A stretch of 10,652 nt of DNA from an uncultured Lachnospiraceae bacterium (GTDB lineage Bacteria; Bacillota; Clostridia; Lachnospirales; Lachnospiraceae). Below are positions 1 to 7,309 of this stretch, one piece after another (position 1 is the stretch's first letter; each line of letters begins with the position of its first letter). A program made the translations under genes and the position numbers. The notes below the pieces were generated by a model. That model searched no databases and was not told the DNA's origin. It was given only the letters and a program-made list of their open reading frames with translations. The stretch lies in the NCBI GenBank assembly GCA_902797785.1, contig CADBUD010000045.1, positions 1-10,652 of the forward strand, read 5' to 3'.

Positions 1-2
1 AA

Positions 3-845
3 TCAGGATTTACTGCTGTTCATATCCATACCGGCAGTACTGGTAACGCCCAAAGCCCTTGCTGCGGCTAACGTCTTGTAGACCTTTATCGTAGGTGCGA
101 GCCAGACATCTCCGGTTCCACGATAGACATTTACCAGACCTTCCCCACTGACGGCAGAGCCGACCAGTGTTTTTGCACTTCGTTCTACGGTGAACTGAAG
201 AGTGCTGGAGCGAAGAATAGCAAAATTTCCGTCTACCTTTAAAACGTCGTTATCCAGGTGAATCGTATCAATTTCTGACATTGGGACAGGAGATTCTAAG
301 ATCACAATACCAGGTCCGATCAGCTCCGTCTGGAACAGGCTTTCTCCTCCAAGGGCAGCAGAGGAAATGCTTTTCTGGGAGACAGCATGAACCTTGACCC
401 CTCCCTGGGCACAATAGAACATTCCATCATCGATGATAACTGATTCTCCGTCACCAAGCTCCATGACTAGAAAATGGCGGAAAGATGGCTCTAAGACCAA
501 AAGACCGGTTCCGGTATATTCCGGCTGGGCCATTTTTTCTCCGGTAACTGCGCCACGGATGGCACGACCCAGGAAATTACCGGCGGTAACGCCGCTGACC
601 ATTTCGATATTTCCTGTGAAATAGCTCATGGCGCCCTTTTCGATGGTTACCTTGTCGTTGTTCAAATAGAGCGCGATCTGACGGGCATGAATGTTCTGTT
701 TTTCCATGAAGTAAATGGATTGTGCCATTGACATATCAGAAAGTCCCAGCAGCTTTTCATATTCCAATACCTCGACGCGTAGTCCGCCACTTTGATATTC
801 CTCGATGACACGGACATTTTCTCTGCTTCCAATTGCATTTTTCAT
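3..845 (-). CDS. AIM24 family protein (TIGR00266/DUF124-like), function unknown
   Basis: A 280-residue protein of the AIM24 family, soluble beta-rich proteins found in bacteria and, as Aim24, in fungal mitochondria. The biochemical role of the bacterial members is not known. Visible family traits are the glycine-rich stretch around residues 85-101 (SGVTAGNFLGRAIRG) and the segment at 166-187 with GGESLFQTELIGPG, matching the usual GE-(S/G)-LF...GPG pattern. Alternating hydrophobic residues suggest stacked beta strands throughout. No signal peptide or membrane segment is visible, so it is probably cytoplasmic. The ATG at 845 is preceded by AAGGAGAC about 7 bases upstream, which fixes the start. 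The stop (TGA) is at 3-5, so the gene is complete. It follows plsC by 34 bases with no terminator seen, suggesting co-transcription. Family assignment is fairly sure; function is open. Confidence 0.85.
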   Translation of the reverse strand: MKNAIGSRENVRVIEEYQSGGLRVEVLEYEKLLGLSDMSMAQSIYFMEKQNIHARQIALYLNNDKVTIEKGAMSYFTGNIEMVSGVTAGNFLGRAIRGAVTGEKMAQPEYTGTGLLVLEPSFRHFLVMELGDGESVIIDDGMFYCAQGGVKVHAVSQKSISSAALGGESLFQTELIGPGIVILESPVPMSEIDTIHLDNDVLKVDGNFAILRSSTLQFTVERSAKTLVGSAVSGEGLVNVYRGTGDVWLAPTIKVYKTLAAARALGVTSTAGMDMNSSKS

Positions 846-879
846 AGTAATAGTCTCCTTTCATGGTAACTTGTGTTTT

Positions 880-1620
880 TTATTTTTGTAATAAATTTTG
901 ATGCTCCATTAATTTTTGTTCAATGATATCATGAGAAATCTTCCCAAGCGTTTTTTGTTCGGCACGGGAGTAGTTTTTTGGGTAGATCGGATCGCAATAT
1001 TCTACAATGACTTGGGCTGGCCGGATTTTTGGAAAGTGCGCCTCCCAGATCTGCGCTGTATTGGAAATCGCGATTGGGACGATCGGACAGCCGGATTTTA
1101 TTGCCATACGCATACTTCCTTCTTTAAAGGGAAGGAGAGGATCCTCCGTTTTGTTCCTTGTACCTTCCGGAAAGATGCAGATGGAAATTCCTTTTTTGAT
1201 ATAGTCTGTCGCCGTAGAAATCATGCGAAGCGCTTCCTTTGGATCCTCCCGGTTGAGAAATAGGCAATACAAACGTTTCATCCAGGTGGAGAACAAAGGA
1301 ATCTTTCCCATGGAATCCTTGGAAATATATCCGGTCAGATCCCGGCAGCGTGTATAGGTCACCAGAATATCAAAATAACTGTGATGATCTGCAACAAACA
1401 GAACGGCCTGATCGGTCGGAACTTTTTCTTCTCCGAGGTAGGTAATCTTGGAGCCGGTCATTTTTAAGATGACCTTAAAGGCCCATTGCACCATCCGAAG
1501 AGAGCTGATATCTGCGGCCCGACGATTGAAGTGCTGCAGCACCCACTCAAAGATCAAGACCGGTAGGAACAGGATCAAATATAAAACGACAAAGGCCATA
1601 ATTAAAATAAAACGAATCAT
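880..1620 (-). CDS. plsC: 1-acyl-sn-glycerol-3-phosphate acyltransferase (PlsC/LPLAT family)
   Basis: A membrane-associated acyltransferase that would convert lysophosphatidic acid to phosphatidic acid in phospholipid synthesis. Numbered from the ATG at 1620 (246 residues), a hydrophobic N-terminal anchor covers about residues 3-30. The catalytic HX4D motif is HHSYFD (His79, Asp84) and the glycerol-phosphate-binding motif is FPEGTR (150-155), followed by FKEGSMRMA. Length is normal for bacterial PlsC. A GTG at 1647 would add nine residues, but the ATG at 1620 is preferred: it forms a TAATG overlap with the malQ stop codon and has GGAAGGGG about 12 bases upstream inside malQ, indicating translational coupling. 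The exact acyl acceptor cannot be told from sequence, because this family also includes lyso-ornithine-lipid and other acyltransferases. Confidence 0.88.
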   Translation of the reverse strand: MIRFILIMAFVVLYLILFLPVLIFEWVLQHFNRRAADISSLRMVQWAFKVILKMTGSKITYLGEEKVPTDQAVLFVADHHSYFDILVTYTRCRDLTGYISKDSMGKIPLFSTWMKRLYCLFLNREDPKEALRMISTATDYIKKGISICIFPEGTRNKTEDPLLPFKEGSMRMAIKSGCPIVPIAISNTAQIWEAHFPKIRPAQVIVEYCDPIYPKNYSRAEQKTLGKISHDIIEQKLMEHQNLLQK

Positions 1621-3131
1621 TAGATACAGATACCCCTTCCATAGCACTCAGTAATTTGCTTCAGATAGCCTACCAGATTCTTATGAAGCAGGTCGCCAGG
1701 GTAACGGAAGCCCCAGTTCCCATCGATTTTTCCCGGAATATTCATACGGGCGTCACTGCCGAGAGAAAGAACATCCTGGATCGGGAAAATAGCAAAGCGG
1801 GCGATGCTGCCCATAGCGGTACGGATGAAATCCCAGTTGATCGCGCTTCCGTCCGTATTCATATAGCGACGCGCCTTATCCTTTGATGGTTCATAGGCAC
1901 TTTGATACCATCCAATCGTGGTATCGGTATCTACGGTCGCTGTATAGCATACGGAATTTTCAATAAAATGATGTGGGAGAAGGTCGTTGTCGTATGGGTT
2001 GTTGAACGCATACTGCAAAATCTTCATGCCCGGGTAGTTAAAGCTGTCCCGCATATCAACGACCTCATCGGTCAGGATGCCCAGATCCTCTGCAATGATA
2101 GGAAGATGCTGCCCCAGATTTTTTTCCACGGTTTCAAAGAACTCTTTGCCCGGACCTTTTCTCCAATGACCGTTGATGGCGTTTTCTGAGCCATATTTTG
2201 TTCCCCAATAAAGCTCAAAGCCCTGGAAATGATCGATGCGGATGTAATCTGCCAGCTCGAGCTGCTTTTTAATGCGGGCCGTCCACCAGGCGTAATGATC
2301 CTTTTTGTGGTTCTCCCAATGATAGAGAGGATTTCCCCAAAGCTGGCCGGTCTGACTGAACAGATCTGGCGGGACGCCGGAAATCTCGATCGGAAATCCC
2401 TTACTGTCAAGCTCGAAAAGCTCTTTATGCGCCCAGACGTCCGCGCTGTCGTGGGAAAGAAAGAGTGGAAGATCGCCGATGATCGTAATATCCCGCTCCT
2501 TGGCATAGTTTCGCAGAGCATCCCACTGATGATAGAATAAGAACTGGACAAAGGAATAATACTTGATTTCATCGCTGAATTTTGCCCGGAGCGCCTGCTT
2601 TCTGACAGGACCCGGATTTTGAAGCTCTCTTGGCCAATCTGTCCAGGAACGTCCCTCCTGGGATTCTTTGATCGACATAAATAAGGCATAGTCTAAGAGC
2701 CAGTAACGTTCGTCTTCGCAGAATTTCTGGAAAGAGTCGAAGAAAAGCCCTTTGCCCCTGGACTGAAAATTTTCCCATGTCTTTCTAAGAATCCGTTTTT
2801 TGAACGGGATGACTTCTCCGTAATTGACCCTCCAAGGATCGGAATATGGGATGTCATAAAGATCGCTCTCGGAAAGCAGTCCTTCTTTTACTAATTCATC
2901 GGGGGAGATAAGAAGCGGCTGTCCTGCAAAAGCAGAAACGCATTGATATGGGGAATCACCAAAGCCGGTCGGTCCGATGGGAAGGAGCTGCCATAAGTTC
3001 TGATTTGACTGATTTAGAAAATCAAGGAATTCTCTTGCGCCACTGCCCAAATCTCCGATGCCGAAACGGCTCGGAAACGAGGTAGGGTGAACGAGAACTC
3101 CGGATAGACGCAGGTTTTTTTCCTGATTCAT
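1620..3131 (-). CDS. malQ: 4-alpha-glucanotransferase (amylomaltase, GH77)
   Basis: A cytoplasmic GH77 disproportionating enzyme that transfers alpha-1,4-glucan segments between maltooligosaccharides or glycogen-derived chains. Length is 503 residues, the family norm. Recognisable segments are the N-terminal LSGVLVHPTSFPS (9-21), QLLPIGPTGFGDSPYQ (48-63), GDLP (219-222), GVPPDLFS.TGQLWGNPLY (252-270), the nucleophile motif RIDHF (Asp300), the acid/base motif AEDLG (Glu348), region IV TVDTDT (Asp401) and ARMNIPG (461-467). Oddities are that region IV usually reads THDNDT but has Val and Thr for His and Asn here, and that DHFRG reads DHFQG. The reading frame is open back to 3215, but the ATG at 3131 is chosen because AGGAGG lies 11 bases upstream and family homology begins right after it. 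The gene has its own promoter and is coupled to plsC. Family is certain; normal activity is less so. Confidence 0.93.
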   Translation of the reverse strand: MNQEKNLRLSGVLVHPTSFPSRFGIGDLGSGAREFLDFLNQSNQNLWQLLPIGPTGFGDSPYQCVSAFAGQPLLISPDELVKEGLLSESDLYDIPYSDPWRVNYGEVIPFKKRILRKTWENFQSRGKGLFFDSFQKFCEDERYWLLDYALFMSIKESQEGRSWTDWPRELQNPGPVRKQALRAKFSDEIKYYSFVQFLFYHQWDALRNYAKERDITIIGDLPLFLSHDSADVWAHKELFELDSKGFPIEISGVPPDLFSQTGQLWGNPLYHWENHKKDHYAWWTARIKKQLELADYIRIDHFQGFELYWGTKYGSENAINGHWRKGPGKEFFETVEKNLGQHLPIIAEDLGILTDEVVDMRDSFNYPGMKILQYAFNNPYDNDLLPHHFIENSVCYTATVDTDTTIGWYQSAYEPSKDKARRYMNTDGSAINWDFIRTAMGSIARFAIFPIQDVLSLGSDARMNIPGKIDGNWGFRYPGDLLHKNLVGYLKQITECYGRGICI

Positions 3132-3142
3132 GATAAATAAAT

Positions 3143-3148
3143 CCTCCT
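3143..3148 (-). promoter_or_regulatory. Ribosome binding site deciding the malQ start
   Basis: The minus strand reads AGGAGG here, 11 bases before the ATG at 3131. It lies inside the longer open frame that begins at 3215. That frame would start almost on the -35 box of the malQ promoter and so could not be translated from this transcript. Confidence 0.75.
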
Positions 3149-3186
3149 GAAAATATAAGCATTTTTTGTTGCGGTTATTTTTTCTT

Positions 3187-3215
3187 ATTATACTATAAGC
3201 TTGTGGATTCTTCAA
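3187..3215 (-). promoter_or_regulatory. Sigma-A-type promoter for malQ-plsC-AIM24
   Basis: On the minus strand, TTGAAG (3210-3215) is followed by exactly 17 bases and then a perfect TATAAT (3187-3192). Transcription would start near 3180, giving a leader of about 50 bases that holds the malQ Shine-Dalgarno. The -35 box overlaps the TGA stop codon of tcdA (3212-3214), so the promoter is tucked into the end of the upstream gene. No clear operator was seen around it. Confidence 0.75.
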
Positions 3216-3907
3216 GATTTTTGTTTGGCTTTCAAAAGGTCCTTGACGACTTCAGAGGCCAAGATCAGCCCGGCGACAGAAGGCACGAAGGCGTTGGAGC
3301 CAGGGGTGCGGCTCTGCGTTTTTTGGGGCATTTCTTTGGAATAAACGACCTTCAGCCGGGAGACTCCTCGTTTTTTCAGCTCCCGCCGCATCACCTTGGC
3401 AAGTGGGCAGACGGAGGTCTGATAGATATCAGCTACCTCAAATCCGGCAGGATTCATCTTGTTTCCGGCTCCCATACTGCTGATGATGGGCGTATCGGCT
3501 TCCTGTGCCTGCAGGATGAGCTGGATTTTTCCGGTCACGGTGTCCATGGCGTCGATGACATAGTCATATTTGGAAAAATCGAACTGATCCTTCGTCTCCG
3601 GAAGATAAAAGCAGTTATGAATGTGGACGGTGCATTCCGGGGAAATGGAGGCGATGCGCTCCTTCATGGCCTCCGTCTTGTATCGGCCGATCGTGTCGTG
3701 GGTGGCAATGATCTGCCGGTTCAAATTCGAGAGGCAGACGGTATCGTGATCGATGAGGTCGATGGTACCGATTCCACTGCGGACCAGAGCCTCCACCGCA
3801 TGGCCGCCGACGCCGCCGATACCAAAAACAGCCACATGGGAATGCCATAGGAGCTCCTGGCCGGTCTGTCCCCAGAGTAATTCAGATCTTGAAAATTGTT
3901 CTGACAT
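3212..3907 (-). CDS. tcdA: tRNA threonylcarbamoyladenosine dehydratase (TcdA/CsdL, E1-like)
   Basis: A 231-residue E1/ThiF/MoeB-fold enzyme of the TcdA group, which uses ATP to cyclise t6A at position 37 of ANN-decoding tRNAs to ct6A. It opens with the group's FSRSELLWG, then the nucleotide-binding loop GIGGVGG (29-35). The core LIDHDTVCLSNLNRQI follows, with the ATP-contacting Arg at 64 and Lys77, and then the C-terminal CPLAKVMRREL block (167-177), typical of TcdA rather than MoeB or ThiF. It lacks the paired CxxC zinc site and the rhodanese domain of MoeB-like proteins. The ATG at 3907 has AGGAGG only 5 bases upstream. It sits 95 bases after apbE, with no convincing terminator or promoter between, and is followed by the malQ promoter. 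Assignment is strong from sequence pattern. Confidence 0.88.
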   Translation of the reverse strand: MSEQFSRSELLWGQTGQELLWHSHVAVFGIGGVGGHAVEALVRSGIGTIDLIDHDTVCLSNLNRQIIATHDTIGRYKTEAMKERIASISPECTVHIHNCFYLPETKDQFDFSKYDYVIDAMDTVTGKIQLILQAQEADTPIISSMGAGNKMNPAGFEVADIYQTSVCPLAKVMRRELKKRGVSRLKVVYSKEMPQKTQSRTPGSNAFVPSVAGLILASEVVKDLLKAKQKS

Positions 3908-4002
3908 GATATCCTCCTGTTGATGGTTCGTATCTGCTCGTTAACAAAAAGCGCTGCCATTTTTTGCTGACGGTATGAAATGATGCGTGCGGATGCATAC
4001 GA

Positions 4003-5139
4003 TTATGAGATGATTTCATAAGACCGTTCGCTGTCAAATTGCTTCTCCAGTCCGGAGGAAATGGAAATGGTTCCATCCTCCTCGACCAGGATCATTTCAA
4101 ATTCGTCGGAATGCTCCCGCCAGTATTGAATGGCTTTTTCCTTTCCCATGATAAATAGGGAGGTAGAAAGTCCGTCTGCCAGCATGCCGTCGCTGCTGAT
4201 GATACTGACACTGGTCAGGCCGGCATTGGCAGGATATCCGGTCTTTGGATCCAGAATATGATGATAGGTAGTTCCGTCTTCTTCAAAGTAGCGTTCGTAG
4301 CCGCCGGAGGTAATGACTGCCTGATCTGTCAGCTCCAAAATACCAAGATATTCTGACGGGTTCTGCGGATCTTCAACCGCAATATGCCAAAGAGAGCCCT
4401 GGTCAGAAGAGGCGGAGGGCTTTACGCCGCAGGCTTCTACATTTCCTCCCAGAGAAACGATGCCGCCAGTCAGATCATAGGATTGAAATATCTCCATGAC
4501 CCGTTGGGAGGTATAGCCTTTCGCGATACCGCCAAAATCCAGCTTTACGCCGTCCGGAAGCTGAATCGTATTGGATGAGGAATCGAATGTGATCTGGGAA
4601 GCATCCACACGTTTTAAGAGCGAAGAGATTACATCGGATTCCGGAACATGGTAGTTTCCTGTCGTAAAGCCCCATTTCTCCATCAGAGGATAGATTGTGA
4701 TATCGAACGCTCCGTCGGTGCTGTCGTACAGAGCAAGGGATTCTAAGAGAAGAGCCTTGGAATCCTCGGATAAAACAGCCGTCTTGTTCTGATTGAGCAA
4801 AAAGATCTCACCTTCACTGTTTCCGACACTGAGCAGGGCATCCAGCCGTTCGATTTCTGACACGGCAGCATCCAGAGCTTCTTCTGCCATTGTGCCATAA
4901 GCCGTCAGCGTCATGTAGGTATCCATGGCAAAGATTTCTCTGGAAACAGGCTCCAAAGAAGCAGCAGGATCTTTTGCACCGGACTCGGATGGGTCAAGAG
5001 AGCCGGGAGAGGAAGAGGAATTAGAAGAATCGTTTGTGGATACAGCCGGTGTCTTTGATGTGTCCTTCTGTGCAGGCTGACTGCTGCAGCCCGTGGCCAG
5101 CAGAGCGCAGAGAAGGAACACATATATATTTGACTTCAT
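4003..5139 (-). CDS. apbE: FAD:protein FMN transferase, lipoprotein (ApbE)
   Basis: A 378-residue ApbE that would transfer FMN from FAD to Ser/Thr of exported proteins, acting on the outer face of the membrane. The N-terminus is a lipoprotein signal ending in LLATGC, with Cys18 as the lipid-modified residue. A Ser/Pro/Asp-rich linker runs to about residue 65. The catalytic domain shows MDTYMTLTAYG (72-82), DGAFDITIYPLMEKWGF (142-158), KLDFGGIAKGY (199-209), GGNVEACG (231-238), the FAD-site segment HILDPKTGYP (294-303) and the metal-site region ADGLSTSLF (321-329). The frame is open to 5289, but the ATG at 5139 is chosen because the lipoprotein signal starts there and AGGAGGG lies 5 bases upstream. 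That Shine-Dalgarno overlaps the stop codon of the PilZ gene, so the two are probably coupled. No target protein or Rnf/Nqr gene is in the window. Confidence 0.92.
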   Translation of the reverse strand: MKSNIYVFLLCALLATGCSSQPAQKDTSKTPAVSTNDSSNSSSSPGSLDPSESGAKDPAASLEPVSREIFAMDTYMTLTAYGTMAEEALDAAVSEIERLDALLSVGNSEGEIFLLNQNKTAVLSEDSKALLLESLALYDSTDGAFDITIYPLMEKWGFTTGNYHVPESDVISSLLKRVDASQITFDSSSNTIQLPDGVKLDFGGIAKGYTSQRVMEIFQSYDLTGGIVSLGGNVEACGVKPSASSDQGSLWHIAVEDPQNPSEYLGILELTDQAVITSGGYERYFEEDGTTYHHILDPKTGYPANAGLTSVSIISSDGMLADGLSTSLFIMGKEKAIQYWREHSDEFEMILVEEDGTISISSGLEKQFDSERSYEIIS

Positions 5140-5144
5140 TTTTT

Positions 5145-5151
5145 CCCTCCT
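5145..5151 (-). promoter_or_regulatory. apbE Shine-Dalgarno overlapping the PilZ gene stop
   Basis: The minus strand reads AGGAGGG, 5 bases before the apbE ATG. It overlaps the TAG stop of the PilZ gene (5150-5152). Ribosomes ending on the PilZ gene would reach this site directly, which supports co-expression and decides the apbE start. Confidence 0.7.
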
Positions 5152-5899
5152 ATTGATTTCGAAGACGCAGCTGTTCATCAAAAATAAATTTGATGATCGC
5201 TTCGCGCATATTGTCTTCAATATCATCGAATTTGACCCTCTGCTCATACACATTGTCGAGCTGGTGGTTCGATTCGACGACGATGCCATTTAATTCAACG
5301 ATTCCTTTGGTTCCCGGAAGCTGCATATTGAGCTGCATTCGAATCGCTTGACCTTTCTCCAGAAGCTCGTTGTTTTTGAAACGGACGCCGCCGCCGCTGA
5401 TATCCGCGACCTGTCCTTCCTTCCACGGGTTTTCTCTACGGATGATCATAAGCTCCTTTTTGATCATTCCTTCTTCAAGAGAGTTGAGCGATTCCGCGGA
5501 ATGTAAACGATCCAGTAAAAATTTTTCCTTCACATCCAGATTATGGTATTTCATGACGATGTCACAGGGAAGACGGAAATATTCCCGGCGCTGGATCTTG
5601 ACTAACCGGGTCATCGAATCCATACAGAGCATGTAGATTTGATTCTTCTGGTATCGGTCCTTGATGGAACATTCATTTTGGAACAATCCGGTATCCGTAT
5701 AGTAGATGACCTCGAACCGCCGGCCTTTTTCTAAGGGCACGATATGACCATGCTCCATGGGAATTGCGATATCATAGGTATAATCATCCAGAACATCCAG
5801 AACGCGGCTTTGGTAGATTCGTTTTTCCTGGGATTTTGAGGCTTTGACCGATTCCATGGAGATTCGGTTTCCAATCTTGATTTTATCACTGATGATCAT
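5150..5899 (-). CDS. PilZ-domain c-di-GMP receptor, YcgR-like (flagellar brake family)
   Basis: A 249-residue cytoplasmic protein with a YcgR-like N-terminal beta domain (about 1-100) and a C-terminal PilZ domain. The PilZ c-di-GMP motifs are intact: RxxxR within RREYFRLP (Arg105 and Arg109) and DxSxxG as DISGGG (166-171). By family precedent it should bind dimeric c-di-GMP and change contact with a partner; in YcgR/YpfA/MotI proteins the partner is the flagellar motor, but no motility gene is visible here. About 55 charged residues between the two motifs form a somewhat long insert. The ATG at 5899 has AAAGGAGG about 9 bases upstream. The gene lies 21 bases after the unknown coiled-coil gene and 10 bases before apbE, so all three look like one operon. 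Binding is well supported by motif; the output is unknown. Confidence 0.88.
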   Translation of the reverse strand: MIISDKIKIGNRISMESVKASKSQEKRIYQSRVLDVLDDYTYDIAIPMEHGHIVPLEKGRRFEVIYYTDTGLFQNECSIKDRYQKNQIYMLCMDSMTRLVKIQRREYFRLPCDIVMKYHNLDVKEKFLLDRLHSAESLNSLEEGMIKKELMIIRRENPWKEGQVADISGGGVRFKNNELLEKGQAIRMQLNMQLPGTKGIVELNGIVVESNHQLDNVYEQRVKFDDIEDNMREAIIKFIFDEQLRLRNQ

Positions 5900-5920
5900 A
5901 GGAAAATTCCTCCTTTTGCA

Positions 5921-7243
5921 TTAGTTTCCGTTATGTTCAGAAAGCACATGCTCTGCCTTCCATTTTTCATATTCGGCATCTAAAGCCTCATTGGAAAAGG
6001 CAGAGGCCTTTCCGTATCCGGTCCACCGGGCATCCTGGGATTCCTTTGAAGGAGGTGAGGTGGGCTCATAGGTTTTGGTAATGGCAGCCTCTGTCTCGTG
6101 TTCGATTTTCCGGGAAAGATCAAAATTAAAATCCATATTTGCCAGACTTTGGATGGTCTCCTTTAAGCCCTCCTGAATGTCCTCCATCTCCATTTCCTGA
6201 TAGGTGGATTTGCCGGAATCGGACGGAGCAGGATGTTCAGTGACGGTTTCCTTTTGTGGCTGTGTCTTGGTGGCTTCCCGCAGGGGAAGGTCGAGCTGAT
6301 CTGCTGTCTGCGGAGTCAGAATCGGTGCGTCTGACTGCGGCGGCACAGTTGAATGCTTCCGTTCATAGGCTTCCCGTTCCCGGATGACCTGCTGTAAATG
6401 TTTTTGATTTACCATGATGGAAGGACCCTTTTCCTGAGGGTTATCTCGTCTTGCTTCCTCACGGATCTTTTTGAGGAAGGGATTGGTATTGCCAAGGCGG
6501 GCTTTTTCCTTTGCCATCTTGCGGGCTTGTTCCTCCACACGGATCTTTTCGGTTTCTTCCCGAAAAAAGTTTACGCCGCGTTCTTTTTGAATGACCTTGA
6601 TATGCTCTTCATTGACTCGGATTTCAGGGACTTCCCTTTGAGGAAGCACATGGGGAGAAGATCCTCCTTCCACACCCGGATACAGCTCATCCCGATAAAA
6701 GGTGTCCACAGGCATTTCTTCCGGCGGCATGACGGAATTCATACGGGCAGCACGTCTGGCATAATACTTTTCTTTTTCAGAATTGAGCAGCTTGATATAA
6801 AAATCATTCTGATACATATCCATCAGCTGTTTGCGGAGTTCAGACTGATTGTAGTCGATTGCGCTCATGCGTTCTTCCATCTGTTTTACCATACTCTGAT
6901 ATTCTTCCTGTATGATTTCGTTATTTTTTTCAATGATTTCTTTTAATTTATCTAATGCGTCATCGGTATAGATCAAGGAGGCGGCATAGACCTCCTCGGC
7001 ATTATAGGCGGCGTGTTCAATCAGCTCATCCGCCTGTCTTTGGGCAGCTTTTTCTCCTTCTTCCTGCTGATGCTGTGTCATTTTCATATCGTCCATCGAA
7101 TCATAGATGGCAAGGTTAAGCTTTTCCAAAAGTTGGAAAATCTCTTTTTTCTCCACGATCAGCTGATCTGTCGTTCCGTATTTATCACAAGCATTCAAAA
7201 AAAGATGCAATGTTTTTAAGGCTTCCTCTATTTTTTCAGGCAT
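5921..7243 (-). CDS. Unrecognised coiled-coil protein with a duplicated short motif
   Basis: A 440-residue protein whose function I do not recognise. Residues 1-165 are highly charged and predicted helical, with long coiled-coil-like runs (about 55-145) including AAYNAEEVYAASLIYTDDAL, loosely like DivIVA or ATPase-stalk proteins. Residues 166-345 are low-complexity, Pro/Gln/Arg/Glu-rich and probably disordered. They carry a 17-residue motif twice (206-222 and 274-290) with the shared pattern PxIxVNxxH(I/L), ending in ER. The C-terminus (345-440) is acidic with a short helix, then WTGYGKASAF and a final EYEKWKAEH. No signal peptide or membrane segment is seen, so it is cytoplasmic. GGAGG lies 8 bases before the ATG at 7243. 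It follows the ATPase gene by 60 bases and precedes the PilZ gene by 21, suggesting a scaffold or adaptor for one or both; that role is inference. Confidence 0.8.
   Translation of the reverse strand: MPEKIEEALKTLHLFLNACDKYGTTDQLIVEKKEIFQLLEKLNLAIYDSMDDMKMTQHQQEEGEKAAQRQADELIEHAAYNAEEVYAASLIYTDDALDKLKEIIEKNNEIIQEEYQSMVKQMEERMSAIDYNQSELRKQLMDMYQNDFYIKLLNSEKEKYYARRAARMNSVMPPEEMPVDTFYRDELYPGVEGGSSPHVLPQREVPEIRVNEEHIKVIQKERGVNFFREETEKIRVEEQARKMAKEKARLGNTNPFLKKIREEARRDNPQEKGPSIMVNQKHLQQVIREREAYERKHSTVPPQSDAPILTPQTADQLDLPLREATKTQPQKETVTEHPAPSDSGKSTYQEMEMEDIQEGLKETIQSLANMDFNFDLSRKIEHETEAAITKTYEPTSPPSKESQDARWTGYGKASAFSNEALDAEYEKWKAEHVLSEHNGN
6374..6424 (-). repeat. Second copy of an internal 17-residue motif
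   Basis: Residues 274-290 of the coiled-coil protein read PSIMVNQKHLQQVIRER. Compared with the copy at 6578-6628, P, I, V, N, H, E and R are identical at the same spacing, and I/L and K/R pairs are conserved. The repeat is at protein level; the DNA copies have diverged. Confidence 0.6.
6578..6628 (-). repeat. First copy of an internal 17-residue motif
   Basis: Residues 206-222 of the coiled-coil protein read PEIRVNEEHIKVIQKER. It aligns without gaps to residues 274-290, sharing 7 identical positions plus conservative ones. It lies in a region otherwise of low complexity, which suggests a short binding motif presented twice. Confidence 0.6.
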
Positions 7244-7277
7244 AATATTCCTCCCTGTTTTTTTATATAGTCTGTAA

Positions 7278-7309
7278 ATATAGGAGACAAATTGATCCGT
7301 TTCCTATAT
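7278..7309. repeat. 8-bp inverted repeat over the ATPase stop codon
   Basis: Perfect arms ATATAGGA (7278-7285) and TCCTATAT (7302-7309) are separated by 16 bases. In the minus-strand transcript the 5' arm contains the TAG stop of the ATPase gene (7304-7306). No U-run follows, so it is not a standard terminator. It may protect an mRNA 3' end or mark a processing point between the ATPase and coiled-coil genes, or be chance in AT-rich DNA. Confidence 0.4.

Noticed and set aside
1621..1647. GTG start at 1647 for the acyltransferase
   Set aside because: It has no good Shine-Dalgarno sequence and would lengthen the overlap with malQ; the TAATG-coupled ATG at 1620 is the better start.
2072..2689. 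Open frame of 205 codons on the minus strand within malQ
   Set aside because: It is out of frame inside an intact malQ with recognisable motifs along the whole length, and no family features appear.
3132..3215. 28-residue N-terminal extension of MalQ
   Set aside because: It overlaps the promoter and the Shine-Dalgarno sequence, and homology to GH77 begins only after the ATG at 3131.
3203..3850. Open frame of 215 codons on the plus strand
   Set aside because: It lies wholly antisense to tcdA, whose motifs are clear, and its translation shows no domain. It has no convincing Shine-Dalgarno sequence.
3943..3968. Stem AACAAAAA/TTTTTGCT between apbE and tcdA as a terminator
   Set aside because: The stem is almost all A-U with a G-U pair, there is no separate U-run, and a 10-base loop makes it weak.
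6398..6946. Open frame of 182 codons on the plus strand, rich in Phe and Ile
   Set aside because: It is the antisense of the Glu/Lys-rich coiled-coil gene; runs of Lys/Glu codons give Phe/Leu/Ile-rich shadows that look like membrane segments.
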